Source of the DNA: Toxoplasma gondii ME49
Taxonomy: Eukaryota > Apicomplexa > Conoidasida > Eucoccidiorida > Sarcocystidae
Direction: 5' to 3'
DNA: 64,000 bases
Assembly (NCBI RefSeq): GCF_000006565.2
Contig: NC_031478.1
Span: 4,860,212-4,924,211, forward strand
Below, in pieces: positions 52,501-64,000 of the stretch. Under the pieces are notes generated by a model. That model had not been told where the DNA came from. It worked only from the letters and a program-made list of their open reading frames with translations, and made no database searches. The position numbers and the translations under genes were made by a program. Each line of letters opens with the position of its first letter. The stretch's first letter is position 1.

Positions 52501-55349
52501 GAGACAGAGGGCGCGCGTTTCCCTCGCCGTGTTGTCGACAACTCGAGGAGGATTTCGCTGGAGCGGGTCAATGCATACTCTGCTGCTGAGTCCAGAGACC
52601 ATGCGCTCGTGAACCGCAGAATGCTCGCTGTCAGAAGCGGATACTTTCTCGTTTCTTCGACACTCGCGCTTTGCGCACCGCGCGTGAGTCCCGAGATCTG
52701 CTGCTGTCTGGTAACGGAACGTTTTCCTCTCGATCTATCGTACGCCTTGTACGCCTCCTCCTAACGATTTCTCTGTTAGGTGTGGACTTAGAGTTGCTCT
52801 GAAATCAAAATAAACAGGTATAAGCGTCGACTCAAACGAAGACAATGGTGAACAAAGACCTTCAAGACCTGCCGCAGAGGTCCGCAACTCGCAGTCGCGA
52901 CTTTCCAGGAAAGGCCTGTAACCTGTCCTCTTGAGAGGCCACAACTTACGGGGCGGCACTGACCTTACCACCTTGTGTCCGTCTGCCCGGAAGTTCTTTC
53001 CTGTTTTCACATGCATGCAGCCCTCTCTGATTTTTTTTCAGCCTCGAGGGAGTTCAGACAGCCTGGTGGACATGCTGCTCACTGTGCTCTGCAACGTGAG
53101 TGCGTATGTGAAATCCTTCTGTCTCGAGTCTTGTCTGCGACTCATGGCCATGATGGAGAGACTGACGAGACGCTACTGGCTTTTCTCTGCCCCGCAACAT
53201 TACCACGATGTCTTCTTCTTGCTCGACGTCTTCAACAACCTCATTCAATACCAGTTCGAGGTAAAACGAAACGCACAAACCTCCGCACGAGGCGCCGATT
53301 TCACTCACTCGCTCAAGGTCTTTTCTGTCGAAAAACCTGCATCTTCATGTACACACTTCTATACGGATAGAGGCGTACATCCATATATATATATATATAT
53401 ATATTTATAATATATGAGTAAATCTGTGAATATATATAGAATGCTTTGATACGCACATACACATTTATATATATATATATATATATACGTCGACCTGAGG
53501 AGCGACTTTTCTGAGTGAAACTGCCGGACGCATTTGTAACTTTGTGTGCCTACAGTATGAATATGGGGGTGCAAATACTTTTGCTAGGGGTGTGTCTGCG
53601 TGTTCAAGATGTGGTAATGTGGAAAGAGTCTGCACTTCCCTACTCCTGAGGCCTTTCAAGTTCCTTGCAGTCCTTCCTACAGACGCGCTAGTGTGTGCTT
53701 TAATCGCCGATGTGGTAACTATAGTGTACCCCGTATTTCCATATATGTCATATATATACATATATATTTATATATATATTTATATATATATTTATATATA
53801 TATATATATATATATGGAGATTTGAACAGAGAGAGATAGGTAAGTATAGAAACGAGCAACTTTGCAGAAAGGCGTCTCGATATATATATCGTTGTACCTG
53901 CATGCATTTAGGGAACCGTATTTGTCTACCTATGCAAGTAGAAGTCGATGCCTATACATGTATATATATATACATGTATCTGTATAGCGTTGTAGGTTCG
54001 AGTGATCGGTATCCCTGGGCGTATTCTCTTGTAGGCATAGACGGAGCAAAGTATATGTTTGTGTGCACATTTGTCTTTGTTTCCGCTTCTTCAGGGGAAC
54101 TGCCAGTTAGTGTACGCAATTTTGCGACAGAAGAAAATTTTTTGCGATTTGGAGAATCTTTCTTTGCCTGCTTCACTTCGTCGCAATTCTCGTCGAGAGA
54201 CGAAGGAAGGCGAAGATTCGACTGCGTGCGACAGACCTCGCGCAGAAGGCAGTCTCCCGAGTTCTCACGGAAACGGGGGTGACGGTGGAACAGATGGTGG
54301 AGCAGCTCGCCACAGAGAAGAAAGGGAAGACGAGGTAAACGGGGATAACAAGGGTAAACGAGACGACGAAAGAAGCGACAGAGAAGACGAAGATGACAGC
54401 TTGGCTGGCGACGAGGATCGATGGGAACCTACGGAAGAGTGGCTAGACGAGTGGAAGCACAAACTCCCTCTTCAGACGATTCTACGCCTGATTCAGTGTC
54501 TCCTGCCCCAGGTACGAAGGACGTCTCTCGCTCTCCCTGATTGCCAGCATCATGGAAGTGTCTCCTTTATGCAGGAACTGTCTCCGTTCTTGGTCGAACT
54601 GTCCTTCCTCGTGGAGGGGTACCCTTTCTATGAGGAGTCGTCTCTTTTTCTGTGAAGCTGTCTCCCCTCTTTGTGAAAGTGACGCCTTCCCCAGTGGAGC
54701 AGTCGCCTTCATGGTGGAACTGTCTCCTTTCTCCGTCGACGTCGGACGGCGGAACTGCCAGATGTGCCTGTCTCCACGTTTCACGGTTTCTGTTCTTACT
54801 CTCTTTGTGTTGTCTCAGTATTCCCTTTCTTGCCCTCTCTCCCAGATATCGTCAGGTGTCAGTCTCCGAATCTCGTAAATGTGAGCATTTCTTCGCGGTA
54901 TCAACAGGAGTACATGGTGTCGTTTCTGTCCACGCAATGAATATCTGTATCTCACGTCCCTATACATACATATATATATATATATATATAATATGTGTAA
55001 TATAAATATATATATATATATATATATTTAATATGTATGTGTATAGTTGTGTACTGGTTTGTAGGTTTTTGTTTTTGGAGGCATTGTGATATCTGTTTTT
55101 ACGTAGGTTGAAGAGGAGTGTACACGGCGGGAAGTTACCGATCAGCAAGACATTCTCGCGTTTTTGGAGAAGACAACGATGGTTGGATTGTTGCCTGTTC
55201 CGCACCCCATTATCATCCGAAATTATCAACCGAATGCATACACTGCTTTGTGGTTCACCTCCTTCATGTGGGGCGTGCTGCTGGTCTCTTCCGCGGCTCT
55301 GCACAACGTAGCTCGCTCTCGCATTCGTCTTATCGTCATGAATCCTTGA
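45323..55349 (+). CDS. HID1: HID1 orthologue (Golgi-associated trafficking protein)
   Basis: Fourteen exons: 45323-45433, 46147-46275, 46978-47709, 48349-48486, 49211-49313, 49746-49788, 50125-50275, 50884-50976, 51123-51179, 51451-51748, 52306-52436, 53042-53260, 54095-54511 and 55107-55349. All phases agree, giving about 954 residues against roughly 790 in animals. Colinear HID1 blocks include [35 protein letters not shown] (across an intron), [34 protein letters not shown] and [16 protein letters not shown] near the C-terminus. The N-terminus MGNADSK is a classic N-myristoylation signal, as in animal HID1, which attaches to Golgi membranes and acts in secretory/dense-core granule formation. 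Extra length comes from charged inserts in exons 3, 10 and 13. The exons at 49746 (43 nt) and 50884 are the least conserved and least certain. Many introns carry (TA)n arrays. It is divergent from PanK2. Confidence 0.95.
45668..45705. repeat. (TA)n array in HID1 intron 1
   Basis: A 38-base TA-type run inside the intron 45434-46146. Confidence 0.9.
47841..48074. repeat. Cluster of (TA)n arrays in HID1 intron 3
   Basis: Three TA arrays (about 47841-47873, 47993-48040 and 48058-48074) within the intron 47710-48348. Confidence 0.9.
48786..48848. repeat. (TA)n array in HID1 intron 4
   Basis: A 60-base TA run with TTTATATA breaks inside the intron 48487-49210. Confidence 0.92.
49483..49660. repeat. 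Compound (TA)n array in HID1 intron 5
   Basis: Four TA arrays including a duplicated block of the form tatgtatatttataatatata, inside the intron 49314-49745. Confidence 0.92.
53383..53817. repeat. Several (TA)n arrays in HID1 intron 12
   Basis: TA arrays at about 53383-53405, 53466-53487 and 53744-53817 within the 834-bp intron 53261-54094. The last contains repeated TTTATATATA units. Confidence 0.9.
54548..54745 (+). repeat. Degenerate minisatellite in HID1 intron 13
   Basis: About seven imperfect copies of a 25-30 base unit around GGAACTGTCTCC(T/C)TT, interleaved with variants such as GAAGCTGTCTCCCC and GGAGCAGTCGCCTTC. It lies wholly within the intron between exons 13 and 14. Seen directly; function unknown. 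Confidence 0.7.
54966..55045. repeat. (TA)n array in HID1 intron 13
   Basis: Two TA arrays about 60 bases upstream of the acceptor of the last exon. Confidence 0.9.
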
Positions 55350-56308
55350 CGCGCAAAAAAATGGAGGTTGGGGCAGCAGCTAACGAGAAGAGACGAGAGC
55401 AAGAGAGAAGGAGAGAGCAGAGCACTCAGCACCCGCGGAAGAAAGGTCCTGCACACGTCTCTCGGCAGAGACGAGCAGGCTGGATCTCTCTCTCGGTCGC
55501 TAGAGTCCGCCGTAGAAAGAGAACAGGGAAGGAAGCCAGATGGGAGCACAGAAGAAGTTCAAGGACAGTCGGTGGTGACGACCCTGGAAATTGAGGGAGA
55601 CAGTGCAGAACGTAACGGCGTTCGTCCTTTCGGGGAGAAAGGAGATAGACAGAGAGAGAACGAGGAAGCATGCGAGGGAAGACACTGTGGACACGGCGTT
55701 CAGTCTGCGTCCGTTTCAGCTCGATCCGCCTTTTCCAGAGAAGCGCGGAGCGGCATGCAGACGCACGCTCTCTGGTGTAGATACGCGGCCCTGTTTTTTA
55801 AGAAGGAAATGTGTGCTCTTGAAACGTGAGCGTTCTGTAGCGGCAAAAACGGCCCACTGCATTTCACGTGCCAAGCCGGCATAAAAAAAGAGCGTACATG
55901 TGGTAGAGAAAGCCGCGGAGCCGTGGCGAGAAAGTGCAAGTTTCTCTGTGTCATGACTGGAACGAGGAGAGAGGAACGATGAGGTGTCTGTGGTGACGAC
56001 GAAGACAAGACGAACGAAAAAACGAGGCGCTGCATCAGGGATGAAAAAAACAGTCACCGTCAACAACTTTATCGAATGAATTGTACATGCCTCGGGGTAC
56101 TGCCCCAATCCCTTGGATGGCCAGGGTGGAAGCTCCAGGCTTGGGTACCGTGTGTGAGGCCGGCAGGCGAATCTCCTTGCTTCCCGCAAAGTGGCAGATG
56201 CCGCACAGACCGCATGGGTCGGTGTGTCTCCACACAAAAAAGTTCATCTTCGCAACGGTGTGAATATTGCGAGACAAACAGCTAGATATGTGCACACTGG
56301 TCAGCAAA

Positions 56309-56349
<41 letters not shown>

Positions 56350-56734
56350 TGTATACATGTATGTATACATGTATCTGTTTCCGTGTGGTGTTGCGGAGGA
56401 AAAGATGGACTGAGTTTCCGTCATTACGTGACATGTGCAGCATGAGGTCACTTGTGAAATGCTTGTGGAGGCAGCTGACTGTAGAAAAAAAAATTTAGTT
56501 GTGAATCTACAGTCCCATTGTGAAGATCTGAGTTCGCAAATCGGGAGTCAGGAAGTTCGAAGCTGGCGAACGGGCGACCACCTTGCCCTGCTGCAGGCGT
56601 TCGCACTGTTTGACGACCCAACACGGCACGAAACCGATTTTTCAGCCTTTTGTGTCTTCTGCTTTTCCACTGAGGAGCATCGCAAGCTAACTGGGTCATA
56701 TCTTCCGGCTGGCTCTCGAAGTACAAGGAGGGAG
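55350..56734. other. Tail-to-tail interval between HID1 and the right-hand minus-strand gene
   Basis: These 1.4 kb contain no supported gene. A (TA)n block sits at about 56311-56372. The part just after HID1 (55,370-55,700) is purine-rich on the plus strand. The interval is presumably the two 3' UTRs. Confidence 0.5.
56311..56372. repeat. (TA)n / GTATACAT array
   Basis: A TA run followed by alternating GTATACATGTATG sequence in the convergent interval 3' of HID1. Confidence 0.88.
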
Positions 56735-59700
56735 CTACTCTGTGTCAGAGGGTTCGTTCTCTCGGTCAGAGTCGTTGCCCTCTTGAGCATCGTCTTCATC
56801 GCTCGTGGCCCAGAGCAGCGGAGCGTCTAGAACCGTGAACGATCCACATTCTTTCCCTTCACAGATGCGAGGTAGAGACGGCACACTGTCAAAACTCTCC
56901 CAGAAGAAAGCGTTTGAGAAATCATTCTTTCCCTCCGCAGCGCCCGAGGCCGACACACCCGGTTTGTCGGGTGAAGTTGGAGACTGGGCAGGTGCCGAGA
57001 AAAGAAGCGCTTCTGGGGGAGCAGGTCCACTAGTGTGGCTGCTTTGTTGCGGACCCCTCGCTGCTGTAGCTCCTAAGGCTGGAGAACGGACGACGTGAGA
57101 GGAAGGCGAGAGAGGTGTCTTTTCACTGTCTCTCTCTACAGTCGTTCGTGAAAGCTGCTCTGGCGGTGCTGAGATGACGGGTGGGAAGTGCATAGGCAAC
57201 TCGGACGGGTCTTGTGAAGAAACGAGAGTTAAAAGGGCAACTTGGGGGTGATCTCTAAGTGACAGAACGGGCCAACACCTCTGTGTTTTGGTAGAGGTGG
57301 AGACACAAGTTTCTTGTGTCAACTCATGTTGCGCGATGGCGCCTACGAGGATTGACAGACGAAAAGGAAGCGATAGCTGCGCCGCTAGGCAGGGAGGCGT
57401 CTGAGGAGACAGACAGTCAGGAAAAGGCAAGCGAGAAAGGCAAGGAAAGTGGAGGCGAGAAGGACAACGCGAATAAATGAGGGGAGGCGAAGGGTGTGTT
57501 GGAATTCCTCAACTAGAAAGAAAGGCGCGGACACCAAGAAGCTGTGTTAGAAGAAGTCGTTTCCACCGCACGGAAGCGTCACTGCGTACACAGCTATCTT
57601 GGCTGGGCCAGACCAACTTGGCATTTGCCTTTCATCTTCAACTGAAAGCAATGTCTCGCTACATCGTTTCAGTCCTTTGTGGTTGGTGCTTTCGCCCGAA
57701 AAACTGTTTCTACCGGATGCGTTTTGCATGTCCACCGGTGACAAAGACTTCTTAGCTTGAGCAAAGCGAAGCTTCGCCTTCCCATCCCTGACAAGTCTAT
57801 TCCCCGGAGTAGTCGACTTCTCCTGGTGGTAGCAGGTTGGATCCTCATCGCAGACTGCGTCCGCTCCACGTGCTTTTGCGTTTCTTCCCTTTCCGCCTCT
57901 CCCGCCACTCCCGGTTTTCCCCTCTTGTCTGTTCTGTTACCTTGAACTCGACGATTTTGAGGAGAACCATCATCACCTCGATGACTGTCACCTCTCTGTA
58001 CACAAGTTCTGTCCAGGACGCGGATCGTTTCCCGAGGATCTTCCGGAGAAGTTTTCGATAACTCTTCTCGATTGCTCGCGTGGCGAAGGGCCGAGGCCAA
58101 CAGAGTGTTCCACCTGCCCCGTGGTGTTTCAGAGTCGTCTCCTTGCCTCTGCAATACGACATCCCGTGGTTGTTTTCCTCTTTCCCCCGAATACTAGTGT
58201 TGTCACCATCTCTCAGTGTCGGTTGGGGTCCGGTGTGTCTATTCCCCTGTTCCTCGCCATCATCATTTGTGTCGTCACGGGCCATGCCGGTGGTAGCATA
58301 CGCTTTAGCGCTGCCGTCCAGGCGGTCCAGACGGTCGTTCAAATCGACTCGTGGCGTCCCTGTTGACAAGTCTGGTGCACTTTCCTCTACGATAACTTGG
58401 GGAACGTTCGTGATTGTGACGCGAGGGCCTGATCGTCTCCTTGAGTTCTCAGACCGCGACTTTCCCTCGTCTTTTTCTCCCCTTTTGCTGCTTTGCGACG
58501 GAGACGACGGACTCGAAGTGTCGGGGCCTGGACCACGGCGGCCGGCTGCTGGGCGGGAGTTAATGGGACTTCGCAGTTTGGTATTTCTCCCGTTCCGTTT
58601 TGCATCCGAAGCGACGGAGTTCGCGTTCGGTCCGAGCGCGCCAGGTGCGGGGAAAGCTTCTGCGCGAGACGGAACTGGACCCTCTTCAAAACCAGGACTT
58701 CCTCTTGGTGGAGAAGATCCACTTGATGGCGGGGGGGCGACCGAAAGAGACGGGGACAGTATCTCGTTTGAAGGAAGGTTCTTCGCCGCTCTCTCCAGTC
58801 GTTTTTTCCTCTTTTCTTCTCGCAGTTCCTGGAAGGTCGCGAGCGCGTTTTCTTGGTCGTGAAACTCCGGCAAAAAGTGGAACAGAAAGTAAAGGACTTC
58901 GACGGGAGTCACTGCCAGCGAAGCTCCCTTGAATGCATCGCACAACAATGACCTGAGAGGGACTGAACAAACGACACATGCAAGGCAAAGAGATGCAACG
59001 CGCGTCCACTGTGATCACCGTTCCCGGTGGAAATCCACCATTAGCAAGAGGCACACACGCACGAGTCCCCGGAAACATGTGAGCTAACATATATATTCAC
59101 ATGTATATAGGGATATATATAGGTTTATAGCCCGGTAGCATTCCATAGATACATAGACATTCATATACTTGCGATCTTCTATCTTCTGTCGTTTCCCTCA
59201 GGTTCAGCTCCTGCATGTTCTTTCGCATGCGCTTCTTTGGCTTTCCTCTGTCACTGTTTATGCACGATGTTCTTCCCTACAGCAGGAGCCTCCCGGTTCG
59301 CACAGCTTTCTCACTTGGTGTTTGCCGTTTTTCTTCTGCACACTTGTCTTTCGCTTCTGTGCCGGGAGTTCCTGGAGACCGTGAGTCGGCTGGGCCTTCT
59401 GTCTCTTCTGGAGGCGCGGCCGGCTCGGACTCGGCACCCGCAGGGGCCAAACGCGCGTTCTGGCCTTTCTGAGAGACAGAAGAGACAGAGAGATAGCATC
59501 GAAGGATGAAGAAGCGGAACGAAAATACTCGTCCTCTGGCTTTCGAACGTAACGTCTCATTACACAACCCCTTGTGTGACATTTTTCTTCACCCGTTCAG
59601 TGTGGATCTAGAAAAACCGACCTATGCAAACGCATCCCAGCGCCTTAGCATTTCGACAGTGCAGCAAACATTCCTCGTTTCCTCATCTGCATAACCGGAT

Positions 59701-62700
59701 GGGACGTAGACAGAAGACTGTTCTCTCAACCGAAACAAGATTGAGGTGGAGGCCCACACCAAGAGCCTCGCTTGAGATTAGAGTCTTGAATGCGAACACA
59801 GTCCTGAGAGACGCGCTCATGTGCATGCATCGGCCCTTTGTCTCCGTTCTGAGATCTGAAAAGACCTCTTCACCCTGTTCGAGACGGGAGCAAATAGCTA
59901 CTCGTCTGGTCCCCGTTGACCTCTTGCAGAAGACGAGACAGCCTGCGAATTGCGACATTTCGCTTTGGTCGTTTTACCGCATTATGTTTCTGCGGGTTCT
60001 CACTTCTCACCGTCTTAGCGTCTGGGGATCCCGCAGTCACGCTGAGTCGTCGCCGTGATTTCTCACATCGACCGACAACACCAGGAGCCTCCGAAAGGGG
60101 GCTTGTTCGCTGCGCTCGCGATGGTTGGAAAGGACCTCCCGATGCTCCCGCTGTCTTTTCAGAATCGGCCGGCTGAAGAGTTGAGTGTTCTGTCGACGGA
60201 GACGGTTGTTCTAGAAAACGAAAAATGGAGCCGGTCCATGCCAAATGAAGTATGCACGCACATCTTACACTTGGTTATGTTTCACAGCTTTCACGAAACC
60301 TGTTGGGAGACATGAGGCGGGTCGATGACTGAAGGGCACACGAAGGGAAATGCGTCTCATCCTACACATCACCGGAAGAGACCAGACCGAAGAGTTGTGT
60401 TCGAGGTAGGCCCTTGGCTTTCCATATTTTCCACCATTGAGGTTATTCGTATCGGTTATGTTGTATGCGTAATGCATGGACTAGTGTTTTACCTCTCGTA
60501 TTCATAGCAATAGAAAACTACACATTAGATGCGAAACATCTCTAACTACGCACATTGTCTTGCTAAGAACGATCTCAGGTTGCCCTGATTTCTCTGTCGT
60601 ACTCATGCATGGCGTTCTATCGGTGCTATTTCTACAATAACCGTTCTCTTAACTCTGCTGTGCTAACATCACAGACCTTTGATCCGGTAGACAAACAACT
60701 TCAGGATCTGAACGAGAAGACCAACTCGTAGAATACACTTCCCAGCAAACGCTTCGAACTAATTCTGTCGCGACGAAGACTACTCTCAACACGATAGTAG
60801 GGATCATACTCATTGGCAATGTCGAGTGCATTCAGCAAACGACCTCGGTATTTTCGGCACAGCTCTGCTCTCAACAGTCGACCTCATGGCTAAGCACACG
60901 AGGATTTCGCGTTCAAAATTGGAGAGCTGCGCGGATAAAACCTACCTTCTTCTGTCGTTGGTGCGGAGGGCTCTGCAGGCAGGATCTGCTTTGCAGCCTC
61001 TGTTTCCGCAGACGATATCAAGAGCCCCCAGCGCTGCATAAAGCGGCCGTAAAGAGAGTAAGACGTCGATATTGTGAACCAGTTCTATTCGATCCCTACG
61101 CCGAAGCGCATTTCATTTCCTTTTCGTCCTCGGAAAAACTGAATTTCGTTCTCAAGGCACCGTCGATTTCAGGAAATGCAACTTGTTCGTTCTTGTGGAC
61201 TCCGCTGTGTTCCCTTCTCTTCTTACCCTCGAGTTCTGGGAGGCAGGGGAAGTGCCACAATCCGGAAGAAGAGACGGATGAAGAGGTAGAAGAAAGTTGC
61301 TAGACGAAAAGCGGGCAAGAGAACCGCAGGATGAGTAGGCATACAAACGGTTGTGGTGTCATGCCCATTACTCCTCTTACCCGCAGCATCAAAAGGAACT
61401 CTTGGAGGTAGACAGATCCCGTCATACGCGGACCTCTCGACATCGTGGCCGCTGGAGAAAGATCAACGGTGTCGTTCGTTAAGGCAGACGAAACTGGATG
61501 TCGTGAGGCCTCGACATACTCTTCAAAGTCTCGAACAAGCAGAGAGTTTGCAAAGATGCACATTTTCGGAAACACGAAAACTACAATCAAATCGCGATGA
61601 GTTCTGGCTAAAGGGAAGGAGGTTCTTGTTTGCGGCGCAGTTGACCAAAGCTACCAGCCAGTGAAAAAAGAAAGGAAGTACGGATTCAGATACGTGAAAG
61701 CATCTGGGCTATCATCTAAGTGGTCTTACGCATGTGCGGACACTGATTTTCACAACTGCGACGAAGATCGGGAGAATCCAGCAGCAGTCGATTGACAGAG
61801 TGGAACAGTCCCTGCCGAACGGTTGGAGCGAGGATGAGAAAGAAGAGAGGTTTAAACTCACCACTTTCACCCGGTGGTTGTTTCTTGGTTTTGCTTGCTT
61901 TCTCCAGTTCACCCGTGAAACTCGGTCCAGCATCGGGGGGCACAAAGGCAAATCTACGAGCGAAAAAAGGTCGCAGCGGTGCAAAGGCTTGCAGGATCTC
62001 GGGATCCGTGAACGGTTTGAAGGCGTCGAGAGAGGGTGACTTAAACGTCTGTGGAGAGGCCATTTTCCTGCTGAGGCTGCTTCGTCTGCTCGCGAGACTA
62101 CTGCTTCTTTTTCTGCCGCTTCGACTGCACATGCTGCTGTTTCGCTTCATCGTCGGATTGCTTAAACTCTCTTTTCGGCTGCCGCCCCCCACGTTGCTAG
62201 AGCACGTCTCATAGAATTGCAAGAGAGAGACAGTAAAGCTGGAGAGAGCGACGTCTACAGACTTCCTCGGCGCCGGACACCACGGTGAAGTGACCAGTGG
62301 AGCGGCGTTGGCGTTGACCGCCTCTTCGTGAAGAAGCTGATCTTGTGCGAGTAGCACGAGAGCCCTCAGAAAGGAAGACAGGAGCAGAGGCCTTTGCTCA
62401 ACAACGTCGCAGTGATTCGGAGTGCCGCGTGGTGGCTGTGCGAGTGTAGATCGATCTCTCGAAGATAAGGAAGACATGGCTGGCTGCGATGTGTTGAAAG
62501 CCGTATCGGAAATTGCGCTCGACAGATGCAGGTTGCCACTTGTCCCCGCGCTGGCATTTCCATCATAACCGCTAGCGCCACTGGCAACTGTACAACCAGC
62601 AAGCGGTGGAAAGCCGCGCCCATTCTCGAGAGGAAATCGACTGTCTCCAGAACAGAGAGATTCGTGGGGTCCCCCCGTACCAAGTGACCGAAAAGCGTCG

Positions 62701-63397
62701 TTTGTCGGCTCCAGAGAGAAACAGTTTTTGCTAGTGTCTGTGGACGGTGTGTGGGTCACTGGCCCGTCGCCAAGAGGCTCGGATCGTGAAGAGCTATCAA
62801 GAGCCACAGACGGACTTTTCGTTTTCGCGAAATTCAAACACTCTGACGGGGTGGGCGCGAACTGCGTCGCCACCTCGAGAGCCTGAGGAAGCACCGAAAA
62901 AGAATGGCCAAAACAAGAAACAGACACATGCAGGGAATTTCAAGTGGGAAGCGGAGGTTTGGCGCTAAAACAGAAGAACGGTCGGATTTGCGGCACTCTA
63001 AAAACAGTCTACCGGTGCTGAAGCATGCGCGTCTATTCACAAAACAGTGAATCGCATTCAGTGAATCGCTTTCTAGAATGGCTGCCCGATTCCGGGAGAC
63101 ATTTTGATAACGCTGGTTTTTCCAGAGTACGACGACGCTGTCCGTTAGTGTTGCATTTCTTCAGTCGAAACTGCACTTCCCTCGTCTCTTTCGAAAAAGA
63201 TCTTTGCTTCACCCTCTGAACGTGACCGGTGGGACAAAGGAACTACGGAACTCTAAACCGTGAGTCGTGAACGCCCCTTCTAGTTCTCATTGAGTTTTCG
63301 CAAAACGTTAGGCGCCGTCATTAATCCGATTCGTACCCTAAGGATCCTGCTCAAGGGCCGATCTGCCGTGAGAAGCCGTGCATCCGCTGCCAGAATC
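56735..63397 (-). CDS. Large multi-exon protein of unknown function (5' end probably beyond window)
   Basis: Nine exons join in phase: 62882-61862, 61529-61381, 61033-60946, 60882-60739, 60210-59921, 59468-59315, 58962-57941, 57750-57583 and 57400-56735 (stop). A further short exon at 63397-63337 is possible, in phase but weak. About 1,230 residues are visible. I do not recognise the family. Structured-looking helical segments include LLLSSFLRALVLLAQDQLL, GSVYLQEFLLMLR, CRKYRGRLLNALDIANEYD and LLCDAFKGASLAVTPVEVLY. They alternate with disordered Ser/Pro- and Lys/Arg-rich stretches, and the C-terminus is acidic (DEDDAQEGNDSD). This pattern suggests a helical-repeat scaffold, but that is inference. 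The donor at 60739 and acceptor at 60882 are the weakest borders. No start codon is assigned: exon 62882 follows a strong polypyrimidine-AG acceptor, so coding continues upstream. Confidence 0.78.
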
Positions 63398-63725
63398 CTT
63401 GACAGCAAAGTAGGGGGAAGCGAAAGAGAAAAAAATAGCCGGGAACGCGAGAGCGAACACACCGCCGAGACTCTAAAGCGAAACAAGTCGTTTCTCCAGA
63501 GAGCATAAATGCGTCGGAAACTCTTGGAACGAAGGCATTGCTTACATTGTTCACAGCGTTAGCATTAGCCGTGTGTGGACAGAGCTTTGGCCAGGATGTG
63601 TGACCACCTCACGTTGAACCAATGCTAATAGCGCATAGAGCGGACCTCGAGAATAGAAATACCTTTACATAAACGGTGTAAGCCTCAACATCAAAATCAA
63701 TCTTCTTCTCATCACCGTATCTGTC

Positions 63726-63776
<51 letters not shown>

Positions 63777-64000
63777 TACATATGTGTATAGGGATATGGC
63801 CACATGAGTTGTGATCCTCAAATTACAAAGGGTATTGTATATATTGTAGACCTGAAAAAAGCACTCCTTTTTTCACGTGGAAATGCCTTCTGTCGATGCA
63901 CGCAATGTACTTGTCTCACCAGAACTGAAGAAAAGACATTGACAGAGGGTCCTGTCCTGGAAAGCATGCAATTCTACGGTAGAGTGCGTAAGTGCGCCGA
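63398..64000. other. Right-edge sequence, no supported exon
   Basis: Apart from a (TA)n block at about 63729-63785 nothing is recognised. It is probably intron or 5' region of the unidentified minus-strand gene. Confidence 0.4.
63729..63785. repeat. (TA)n array near right edge
   Basis: About 44 bases of uninterrupted TA followed by agttatacatatg. Confidence 0.92.

Overview
The window is nuclear DNA of an apicomplexan, almost certainly Toxoplasma gondii or a very close tissue-cyst coccidian such as Hammondia. The decisive marker is a complete seven-exon gene whose spliced product is the 831-residue class XIV myosin A that drives gliding. Other signs are intron-rich genes with GT...AG borders, long pyrimidine-rich leaders, AAAATGG-type start contexts, GC-rich exons and (TA)n blocks in introns and 3' flanks. 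I had no tools. Gene models were built by reading both strands and requiring splice sites and reading phase to agree across every join.

Layout, left to right: (1) 1-8189, minus strand, a very large gene running off the left edge. It has an HSA domain and a split SANT/Myb domain without a visible ATPase, as in Eaf1-type NuA4 scaffold proteins. (2) 11854-12852, plus, a two-exon Sm-fold (LSMD1/NAA38-like) protein. (3) 16826-20184, minus, a six-exon UBE2K/Ubc1-type E2 with a C-terminal UBA domain. (4) 23950-29624, plus, MyoA. (5) 33739-42721, minus, a six-exon type II pantothenate kinase homologue (PanK2). It has degenerate nucleotide-binding motifs, an in-frame 24-bp minisatellite and a long Ser/Pro-rich tail. 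(6) 45323-55349, plus, a 14-exon HID1 orthologue with an N-myristoylation motif. (7) 56735 to about 63397, minus, a large multi-exon gene of unrecognised function whose 5' end is probably beyond the right edge.

Strands alternate strictly (-, +, -, +, -, +, -). Genes therefore sit in head-to-head pairs sharing 2.6-3.8 kb 5' regions, separated by tail-to-tail intervals of 1.4-4.1 kb. Within each shared 5' region the purine-rich strand switches near the middle, as expected if each half is the pyrimidine-rich leader of its own gene. The genes do not form one pathway: chromatin, N-terminal acetylation (inferred), ubiquitin, motility, coenzyme A synthesis and Golgi/secretory trafficking are all represented. 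No rRNA, tRNA, CRISPR array, transposon or viral element was recognised.
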